Origin: Stephanodiscus triporus | Taxonomy: Eukaryota > Bacillariophyta > Thalassiosirophyceae > Thalassiosirales > Thalassiosiraceae | NCBI GenBank assembly: GCA_036939755.1 | Contig: JALLAZ010000544.1 | Location: forward strand, 1-14,174 | Length of the DNA stretch: 14,174 bases | Reading direction: 5' to 3' | In this document: positions 7,990-14,174 of the stretch, in pieces | How the letters are laid out: each line of letters opens with the position of its first letter | Position numbering within the stretch: the stretch's first letter is position 1 | The notes under the pieces: model-generated | The model's database searches: none | Told to the model about the DNA's origin: nothing | Seen by the model: the letters and a program-made list of their open reading frames with translations, nothing else | Program-made: the position numbers and the translations under genes

Positions 7990-8571
7990 TAATACAGATG
8001 AACTAAATAATCAATCGTTTTCGTCCCTCTTACGACGAATTGGACGAGTATTCCGTGTATGGACTGATTCTTGTAGACGAAATGGGATAGGATGCTCTGT
8101 TCTCGTGATAGGTCTTGCATGAAGCGAAGTATGGAGCGTGATGTCCCGTTTTTTTATCGGTCTTGCATCTGCAAAGCACGGCGGTTCCCTCGCCTGCCGG
8201 TGCGTCGATGGCGGCGATGGCGCTGGCGTTGATGAGGATGGGAGGAGGAGGGAGATGCCGCCGCCGCCGCCGCCGGCGGAGACGCCATTTGCAACGCCGC
8301 CCATTCCATGCGATTTTGTTCCGATCCCCTCTCCCACCAGGAGGGGATCGGAGAGGAGAGACAGCGAGGTCCAGCAAGCCTTCGGTTTTATAAAGAAACA
8401 CTATTGATTCCTACGTTTGTGCTGTCGTGACCTACTCTAGCTACGTCATCATTTTTTTCATTTCAGAGAGGGATCGCAAGATAAAAAATCCTGCGTCCCT
8501 TCATTTTATTATTCTCCCCAACTCAATAAACTCAGCCGTCGCCACGTTATCACACCCTCACTAATTAGAAA
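7990..8571. promoter_or_regulatory. Divergent intergenic region with hairpin upstream of fabD
   Basis: These 582 bases separate the divergent LRR gene and fabD. Reading frames of up to about 120 codons exist on both strands but are low-complexity (poly-Pro, poly-Arg from GCC/GGA runs), and the longest minus ones begin with GTG. I do not call them genes. The region contains a perfect hairpin (8320-8352) and, at 8442-8448, TACGTCA (TGACGTA on the minus strand), similar to bZIP/cAMP-responsive elements known upstream of CO2-regulated diatom genes. AT-rich sequence precedes the fabD ATG. Confidence 0.4.
8320..8352. repeat. Perfect 12-bp inverted repeat with 9-nt loop
   Basis: The left arm TCCGATCCCCTC (8320-8331) and right arm GAGGGGATCGGA (8341-8352) are exactly complementary, separated by TCCCACCAG. 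A G-U pair could extend the stem by one. It lies about 220 bases upstream of the fabD start. It could be a cruciform, a structure in the 5' UTR or a small palindromic insertion. Confidence 0.6.
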
Positions 8572-9675
8572 ATGACACCCCTCGCGTCCACCATGATCGC
8601 CACGGTCGCCCTGTCGGCGCTGAAACACGCCGCCTCATTCCAACACGCGGCATCGTCCCCGACATTCGCCCGACGCGGCCTAATGCGCATGGCCGCGAGC
8701 GACGCCGCGACCTCGTCGACCGTTGTCGCGAGCGACAGCGACTTCGACGACTTCTCCGCGGGGGTTTCGTTCATGTTCCCGGGACAGGGCGCGCAATTCG
8801 TAGGCATGTGCGACGAGGTTTGCAAGACCGTGCCCGCGGCGAAGGAGCTGTTCGACGAGGCGTCGGCCATCCTCGGCTACGACCTCCTCGAGATATGCAC
8901 GGCTGGTCCCAAGGAGAAGCTCGATTCCACGGTCGTTTCCCAGCCCGCCATCTTCGTCGCGTCCATGGCCGCGGTGGAGAAGATGCGCCAGGAGCAGGGA
9001 CAGGAGGCAGTCGACGCCGCGACGGTCGCCATGGGGCTAAGCCTGGGCGAGTACTCGGCCCTTTGCTTCGCCGGTGCCATCAGCTTCGCGGACGGGGTCA
9101 AGGTCACCAAGGCCCGGGGCGAGGCCATGCAGGCCGCGAGCGACGCCATCGACACCGGCATGGTCTCCGTCATCGGGCTGTCCAAGGACGTCGTCGAGGA
9201 GCTGTGCGCGGTCGCGTCCGAGAAGTCGGGGGAGAAGATCCAGATCGCCAACCTATTGTGCAACGGCAACTACGCAGTCTCGGGTCACATGAAGGCGTGC
9301 GACAAGCTTTCGGAGATCGCGAAGCCCGACTTCAAGGCGAGGATGACGGTGAAGCTCGCGGTCGCCGGGGCGTTCCACACCGATTTCATGGCACCCGCCG
9401 TGGAATCGCTCAAGTCGGTGCTTTCGACTGTCGAGGTTAAGAAGCCTCGCATCCCGGTCATTAGCAACGTCGATGCCAGGCCGCATTCGGACCCGGCCAC
9501 CATCAAGGAACTCCTGGCCAAGCAGGTGACCTCGCCGGTGCTCTTCGAGGATTCCGTCGCCGAGTTGATGAAACACGACTTCGGGAGGGCCGTGGAGCTC
9601 GGACCGGGGAAGGTCATTGCGGGCGTGTTGAAGAGGATTGACAAGAGTGCGGAATGCACCAACGTTGAGGTGTAA
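8572..9675 (+). CDS. fabD: Malonyl-CoA:ACP transacylase, plastid-targeted
   Basis: 367 residues, with the full FabD/MCAT core from about residue 60. It transfers malonyl from CoA to acyl carrier protein, feeding type II fatty-acid synthesis in the plastid. Visible motifs: the oxyanion-side loop FMFPGQGAQF (67-76), the nucleophile elbow GLSLGEYSA with Ser157, Arg182 in KARGEAM (malonate carboxylate binding), the catalytic His269 in GAFHTDF, and the C-terminal GPGKV signature. The N-terminus is a bipartite presequence: a hydrophobic signal peptide (about 8-17) with predicted cleavage at AAS|F (Phe23), the ASAFAP-like motif of diatom plastid import, then an Arg/Ser-rich transit stretch. No intron is needed. 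GC-rich, regular coding. The gene is convergent with the sulfotransferase gene downstream. Confidence 0.95.
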   Translation: MTPLASTMIATVALSALKHAASFQHAASSPTFARRGLMRMAASDAATSSTVVASDSDFDDFSAGVSFMFPGQGAQFVGMCDEVCKTVPAAKELFDEASAILGYDLLEICTAGPKEKLDSTVVSQPAIFVASMAAVEKMRQEQGQEAVDAATVAMGLSLGEYSALCFAGAISFADGVKVTKARGEAMQAASDAIDTGMVSVIGLSKDVVEELCAVASEKSGEKIQIANLLCNGNYAVSGHMKACDKLSEIAKPDFKARMTVKLAVAGAFHTDFMAPAVESLKSVLSTVEVKKPRIPVISNVDARPHSDPATIKELLAKQVTSPVLFEDSVAELMKHDFGRAVELGPGKVIAGVLKRIDKSAECTNVEV

Positions 9676-9854
9676 GGAACGTTGAGGTGTAAGGAGTCGA
9701 AAAATATGACTCGGGTGTATGATATGATGATGAAGTAAACAAAATTGTCATCAATACTCTTGATAAAGATTTTGAAGAGATTGTGAAGAGTAAGCTACGA
9801 TAGCTTCATAAAAGATTTATGTACAAACATCATATCCATTACTCTACTACTCAA

Positions 9855-11414
9855 TTAAGTATATACGTAGTGCCAGTCACGGTTATAAATGCAATGCTCT
9901 GCCAGATCTGTATACGATTTTTCCAAGTATTTCTTGCTAGCGAGTACAATCTCAGGAGTCGCTCTAGAATCCTTCCTCTCGCTGTCATCCTTCCACTCTA
10001 AATCGTGGCCATTGGATTTACTGTATATTTTGGAAACGTCCAGGATGCGTTGACGAGCGGCCTCGTCAATATCGATGGTGAAATGTTTCGGAAATACTTC
10101 CTCGATCAACTTATCCACGAGTCCTTCGTATTCTACCGCTGCGCCCTGATGTGACAGATTCATCTGCTGAAGCGCGCTCTCGCACAGTGTAGCCTGCGAG
10201 GTGTAATGAAACGGGGGGGAGTCCGACGATAAAAACCACAAACACGAACGGATGGACGAATATGAACATATCTCCCATTTTGATGCATATCTTACCAGGT
10301 GAGCCGCGCAAAATTCCTCGTCGGACAATTCCTCGACCCGTTTCCCCGAATCGTACTTGAGCACCAATCTCCGCAGATCCTCGGGGGGGCTACGCCTCGC
10401 CCTCAAGCAGACCGCGGGGGGATAACCCCCCCGAACTGTCCTCTTCATCTTCGTCGGATCCATGTGGCTCATCATCGTCTGCACGGGATCCCGATAAACG
10501 AACAGCCACGGCACGAACTCGAACGCCTGTCGCATGACGTCTATCCTCTTCGAGCCGACGGACGACACCTTGAAGAACATCCTCCTCTCGTCCGGCGACG
10601 ACGTCCTCCCCATCATGAACACCACGTCGCGCAACAGCTCGACGTTCGCCTCCATGTCGCACCTCGTGAAGCCCTCGCACGCGGACAGGGCGCGGTTGAT
10701 CGGATCCGACTCGGAATACACCCGATGCCCGCTCGGGTCCATGGCCGCGAGGGCGTTGGCCACGAGGGTGGACCCGACCCTGGATTCGTGGAACACGAAC
10801 CCCGCGGGCGCCATCGCGCGTATGCCCATGGATTCCTGTTCCGTTTCCTCCTCGTCGAGCCTTCTGGCGATTTCGGCCAAGTCGACGGAGACCAAATTTT
10901 CGACCTCGTCGCATTTGGACTCCTGCACGAGCATCTTGAACATTGGGAAAGCCGGCGGATCCTTCTTGTACTTGTCCCAATGCAGCTTGCAAAATATTCC
11001 CCTCACCCCCCGGTATTTCGACCCCCCCTCCGCGTATACCCGCTCTATACCGACGGCGTCTATCGCGACCAGGTCCAATTCGGCATTGATGATCCTCCCG
11101 AATTTATCGTCGGCGTCGCCTCCGTTCCCCACGTCGTCGAGTTCCACCACGGCCGGGACTCGGCCGTCGTCGCCCCTCCTCCTCGCTTTGGTTTTCTTTT
11201 TCGTAGCGAAAACGGCGGCGCCCTTCGACATGGGCGATGCTCGCGGCCTCGTCGACGACGGCATGCTCATGCACATTAGCCATATCAGGAGTAGGGTGGA
11301 CGTCGCGATGAAAGATACCAGGACGACGATCACGGAGGTCGACGGCGACTTGCCGCTCGCCGACGCCGCACCCCTCCTCCTGCGTATGCCCGATCGAGCG
11401 GTTGCCCCGTCCAT
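9855..11414 (-). CDS. Membrane-anchored sulfotransferase-like protein (two exons)
   Basis: Exons 11414-10296 and 10193-9855 give 485 residues. The ATG at 11414 is chosen because the frame further upstream opens only with GTG at 11540. The protein looks like a type II membrane protein: a basic cytosolic start (IRRRR), a hydrophobic anchor at about 27-50 and a lumenal domain. The lumenal part has FVFHESRVGSTLVANAL (206-222), which resembles the 5'-phosphosulfate loop of PAPS-dependent sulfotransferases. It is followed by FVYRDPVQTMMSHM (305-318), resembling the 3'-phosphate-binding motif (RDP and a Ser about seven residues later). The likely site is the Golgi and the substrate is unknown; polysaccharide or glycan sulfation is a guess. 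It shares an upstream region with the divergent QueH gene. Confidence 0.72.
   Translation of the reverse strand: MDGATARSGIRRRRGAASASGKSPSTSVIVVLVSFIATSTLLLIWLMCMSMPSSTRPRASPMSKGAAVFATKKKTKARRRGDDGRVPAVVELDDVGNGGDADDKFGRIINAELDLVAIDAVGIERVYAEGGSKYRGVRGIFCKLHWDKYKKDPPAFPMFKMLVQESKCDEVENLVSVDLAEIARRLDEEETEQESMGIRAMAPAGFVFHESRVGSTLVANALAAMDPSGHRVYSESDPINRALSACEGFTRCDMEANVELLRDVVFMMGRTSSPDERRMFFKVSSVGSKRIDVMRQAFEFVPWLFVYRDPVQTMMSHMDPTKMKRTVRGGYPPAVCLRARRSPPEDLRRLVLKYDSGKRVEELSDEEFCAAHLVRYASKWEICSYSSIRSCLWFLSSDSPPFHYTSQATLCESALQQMNLSHQGAAVEYEGLVDKLIEEVFPKHFTIDIDEAARQRILDVSKIYSKSNGHDLEWKDDSERKDSRATPEIVLASKKYLEKSYTDLAEHCIYNRDWHYVYT
10194..10295 (-). other. In-frame, stop-free intron of the sulfotransferase gene (102 nt)
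   Basis: On the minus strand the donor is CTG|GTAAGA at 10295 and the acceptor ends CCTCGCAG at 10194. The length is 102 nt, exactly 34 codons, and contains no stop codon. Splicing joins CAAHL to ATLCESALQQM, a smooth helix. The retained 34 codons (Ser/Trp/Pro-rich) look non-coding. Confidence 0.8.
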
Positions 11415-11691
11415 TCTTGCCGCGATGTAAACGGCAGGGCTTCTTCCGACGACGGTCGGTTTAGGTGGCGGTCGGGTGGTCGTTGGTGGTGGTCTCGTGA
11501 GACGAAAAAAGGGAGAAAATAAAATAAATAATCGATACACTCTACTTATGTAAGTACTACTCTTTAGTTACCAACGTACAATACTCCACTCAACATAGGA
11601 CATCGTAGAATAATATTTCTATTTTAGACAATAACACACACCTCCTCTCTCGTCGATCGCGTCCTCGCGTCATCACTCACAATCCATCAAG
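11415..11691. promoter_or_regulatory. Divergent promoter between the sulfotransferase and queH genes
   Basis: The two ATGs are 277 bases apart on opposite strands. The middle (about 11515-11640) is AT-rich and probably carries both core promoters; the flanks are GC-rich leaders. No recognisable factor site or RNA gene was seen. Confidence 0.4.
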
Positions 11692-12770
11692 ATGACGACG
11701 TCGTGCGCCACCGCCGCCGAAGACGACAACAACGACGTCCCCTCGCCCCCGCCGCTGAGCTACAGCGAGGGCGCGAAGCTCCCGTCGAACGCTCCGTCGT
11801 GGGCGATCTCCGCATCCGAACGACTCGCGCGGCGTCGACGACTACGATCGTCGTCGTCGTCGTCGTCGTCGTCGTCTGCTTCTTCTTCCCCCCCCCCCTC
11901 CCATCCCCCGTCGTCCGTCGATCCGCCCCCGGGCGTGACCAGGGTCCTCCTGCACAGCTGCTGCGCGCCGTGTTCCGGGGCGATGATCGAGGAGATGCTG
12001 TCCGCACCCGCATTGGAGGAGGTCGTGGTGTTCTTCTACAATCCCAACATACACCCCCGCAGGGAGTACGAGATACGGAAGGACGAGAACAAGCGGCACT
12101 GCGAGGCTCTCGGGATCGTATTCGTCGACGTCGATTACGATCCGGAGGCGTGGCACGCCCGCACGAGGGGGATGGAGTACGATCCCGAGAGGGGGAGGCG
12201 GTGCACCGCGTGCTTCGACATGCGAATGGAGCACGCACGGCCGAGTACGCGATCGATAACGGCTTCCACGCCATAGCCACGACGAACGCCACGAGCAGGT
12301 GGAAGGACGCCGTCCAGGTCGACGCGAGCGGCGTCCGCGCGGTCGAGGGGTACGGCGGACGCCTGGTTTACTGGCGTCGGGATTGGCAGACCGACGAGAT
12401 GACGCTTCGCAAGTACGAAGTGTCGGCGAGGGAGCGGTTCTACAAGCAGGAGTACTGCGGCTGCTCCCACTCGTTGAGGGACAGCAACGACTGGCGTAAG
12501 GCCAACGGCATACCCAGGATACGGATAGGGGGGGAAACGGCGGGATTGGGCGGACGGTACTTCACGGACCCGATCAAGGACGCCGAGGAGGAATCGCGGG
12601 ACGTCGTCGACGAGTTCTTCGCGGTGGCGAACGAGATCGCCGGCGTCGTCTCGACGACGGGCGACGGGGAGGACCTGGTCGCGAGGAGGAGGGAGGCCCT
12701 GAGGGCGTACGGGGAAAGGAGGAAGTGCGAGAAGGACGACGGCGTCGTGAACGGGTTGAACAATTGGTAA
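11692..12770 (+). CDS. queH: Epoxyqueuosine reductase QueH (DUF208), interrupted by a frame offset
   Basis: The first frame (11692-12231) gives 180 residues: a disordered Pro/Ser-rich extension of 80 residues including a (TCG)n-encoded Ser run, then the QueH core [11 protein letters not shown] (Cys90, 91, 94), [23 protein letters not shown] and [11 protein letters not shown] (Cys171, 174). The match then continues in another frame from 12234 to 12770: [40 protein letters not shown] and IPRI. Both halves fit the proteobacterial QueH type, which reduces epoxyqueuosine to queuosine in tRNA anticodons using an iron-sulfur metallocentre held by these cysteines. Removing the two bases CA at 12232-12233 makes the two halves continuous (358 residues) and yields the expected MRMERTAEYA. 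As written, the first frame ends at 12276. The cause is a sequence error, a disabled allele or unusual translation. No targeting peptide is evident. A bacterial origin by transfer is likely. Confidence 0.8.
11848..11874 (+). repeat. TCG trinucleotide microsatellite in queH
   Basis: Nine consecutive TCG codons (followed by TCT) encode a poly-Ser run at residues 53-62 of the disordered N-terminal extension. Length variation here would not affect the catalytic core. Confidence 0.85.
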
Positions 12771-12798
12771 AAATGATGGTGAATTATAACGACGAAGA

Positions 12799-12804
12799 AA
12801 TAAA
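12799..12804 (+). terminator. Candidate polyadenylation signal of queH
   Basis: AATAAA lies 28 bases after the queH stop codon in AT-rich sequence, a plausible spacing for 3' end formation. Diatoms do not strictly need this hexamer, so this is tentative. Confidence 0.35.
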
Positions 12805-12941
12805 ATTACATCCAGGCATACCCCTTGCATTCCATTGTTTACACGCTAGCCTCAATATCTTGCTAAATCCATGATGTCTTCCCCCCTCTCTGATGTAAGC
12901 AAGTGGGGCATACAAAGATGAAGATACATTTCCAAGACAGA

Positions 12942-14052
12942 TTACCCTTCAGTTGGCAATTCGAAGGCAATTCTCAACTTCTCTGCAATCACTGAAGCGG
13001 GCTTCAGACTCTTATCTTCAGTGTGAACAGCTAGTCGGCCGTTTTTGTGCCAAGCTCTCCCTTGGCCCAATTTACCATTTAGGTGAGATGCGTTTACCAA
13101 TCCGTGGCAAATCACGGGACAGCCCAATGTAGGTTGAATGAGATCACTTGCGACATGAAGCATTCTCTCATCGTCTACCTTTCTTGGCGTTGCAATGGTG
13201 GGGCCTGCGAGGACGCAGATTACTCCATCATTGTTGCTTTTTTCAAAGCTTGGAACGGTTTTTCATCAGGCAACGCAATAGTGTTTCGTTTGTAGCATAG
13301 TTCCAAGAATTCTTCAGCCCTTGTGGTGCAATCATGTTCTGGAACGTGCACAAGACGGCTGTCGGGAGCCAACGTCATGACAAGCTGCTCAGCTTCGATA
13401 CCACAGTTTGCTTTCAAAAGCATTTTCACATAGCGTAAAGCTTTTCTTCAGTTTTTTCTACTTCACTTATTGACCCGAAGCAGTCATATCCGCATGCCTC
13501 AAAGTATCCAATAATTTTACAAAATTCGTATTCGAGACTTGTTTGGGGCATTTGTACCCACCCGTCCATCTTCTCATCCTTCTTTATTTGCTCGACCATC
13601 GAGAGTAAGTTTATTTATAAGCGTTTCACACTCCATTATAAGCATCCCCTTATCTTGACGCGACAAAGTCCGCAACTGCAAAGTATTATTGATCAACATA
13701 ATGATTTTGGATCGAAGGGATTGCATCACTCTGATTTTATCCAACTTTCTGTTTTAGGATGGCCATATGTCACCTCCGCAAATGTGACAAATGCAGATGA
13801 TATATCTAGAGATAGTTGCCTTGGGTAGGGCTGTTTGCAGGTGGGGCAAATATTCCATGGCTCGGCAAAGTCCACGGAGAATCTCGCCTCTTTGCTCTTT
13901 TGCTCTGCATAATTGACGATGCAGGATAGATGGGCAAAGCCCGCCAAATCGCCACTGCAGGAGCAGTCGCGCACCAACGGCTTTCCCTCTTCGTCGGGCC
14001 CATCGTCCAAACAGGAGTAGCACGATGCTCCGTCGGGGGGGACTGCCGTCAT
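12942..14052 (-). pseudogene. RING-CH (RINGv) family protein gene with multiple frameshifts
   Basis: The ATG at 14052 opens a 108-codon frame with a C4HC3 RING-CH finger: C11-C14, C30-C32, H41-C44, C69-C72. It includes VRDCSCSGDLAGFAHLSC and ICPTCKQPY. The frame stops at 13726. The same family sequence continues on the same strand in other frames: VMQSLRSKIIMLINN, then KKDEKMDGWVQMPQTSLEYEF, then LAPDSRLVHVPEHDCTT, and finally GCPVICHGLVNASHLNG to LRIAFELPTEG (stop 12942). I place breaks near 13731, 13609, 13432 and 13240; the last is in a six-T run. RING-CH fingers usually act as E3 ubiquitin ligases, but the role of this diatom family is unknown. Four breaks in 1.1 kb suggest a decayed copy of a multi-copy family. 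Sequencing error is an alternative for some breaks. Confidence 0.75.
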
Positions 14053-14174
14053 TGTTTGTTACTTCCGGGGTGGTCGGGACTTAACAGAGTGTGTTATTGA
14101 GCTCTTATCCTATCGTACAATACCAGATAAGATGTATTTTTGTTAGCGACGCTCTCCAAAAGGTTTGCTTGTCG
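14053..14174. other. Upstream flank of the RING-CH pseudogene
   Basis: These 122 bases lie upstream of the ATG at 14052 and run to the window edge. They are AT-rich and probably the old promoter or leader. No gene start or repeat is visible. Confidence 0.3.

Noticed and set aside
8011..8407. Overlapping frames of 76-123 codons on both strands upstream of fabD
   Set aside because: Poly-Pro/poly-Arg low complexity, GTG starts on the minus strand and no recognisable domain; the frames on the two strands mirror each other.
10299..11279. 326-codon plus-strand reading frame
   Set aside because: It lies antisense to the sulfotransferase exon, is His/Arg/Pro-rich with no domain, and is explained by the GC-rich codon pattern of the real gene.
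11415..11540. 42-codon N-terminal extension of the sulfotransferase-like protein
   Set aside because: It begins with GTG, is Pro/Thr low-complexity, and is better read as 5' leader. The ATG at 11414 gives a normal type II anchor.
11703..12240. The 5' half of the 355-codon frame starting at 11703
   Set aside because: Before 12234 this frame is Arg/Val-rich nonsense. Only its 3' half carries QueH sequence, so the start at 11692 in the other frame is the true one.
1..14174. CRISPR array, tRNA, rRNA or insertion sequence
   Set aside because: Looked for on both strands. The only regular repeats are coding (LRR, RRP8 modules, triplet runs), and no cloverleaf or transposase was recognised by eye.

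Overview
The window looks like nuclear DNA of a photosynthetic stramenopile, most likely a centric diatom. The reasons are short GT-AG introns (64 and 102 nt), dense genes on both strands, a malonyl-CoA:ACP transacylase with a diatom-type bipartite plastid presequence (AAS|F cleavage motif), and three protein types that are expanded in diatoms: TPR/armadillo proteins, BspA-type LRR proteins and RING-CH proteins. The assignment comes from protein recognition only; no species is named.

Layout. 1-2044: a two-exon TPR plus armadillo-repeat gene (+), preceded by a short upstream ORF. 2255-4681 (-): a large uncharacterised, probably nuclear protein that ends in a PCNA-interacting (PIP) box. 4682-4898: a compact divergent promoter with an E2F-like site. 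4899-7112 (+): RRP8, the nucleolar rRNA m1A methyltransferase, with a long Lys-rich N-terminal region that contains a tandem duplication. 7348-7989 (-): a short BspA-like LRR gene that stops in the middle of a repeat. 7990-8571: a non-coding stretch with a perfect 12-bp hairpin. 8572-9675 (+): plastid fabD/MCAT. 9855-11414 (-): a membrane-anchored sulfotransferase-like protein whose single intron is in frame and stop-free. 11692-12770 (+): a bacterial-type epoxyqueuosine reductase QueH gene interrupted by a two-base frame offset. 12942-14052 (-): a RING-CH family gene broken by about four frameshifts, probably a pseudogene.

The genes do not form an operon-like unit. They serve separate housekeeping roles: rRNA modification, plastid fatty-acid synthesis, tRNA queuosine metabolism and probably replication or repair. 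Three multi-copy family members lie between them, two of which look decayed. The intergenic promoters at 4682-4898 and 11415-11691 are each shared by a divergent gene pair. The items most worth a second look are the QueH gene in a eukaryotic genome with its precise frame break, and the PIP-box protein. Nothing here forms a convincing new multi-gene system.

Two of the long reading frames begin with TTG (2255-4732) or GTG (9855-11540). For a nuclear gene I moved these starts to the first well-placed ATG (4681 and 11414).
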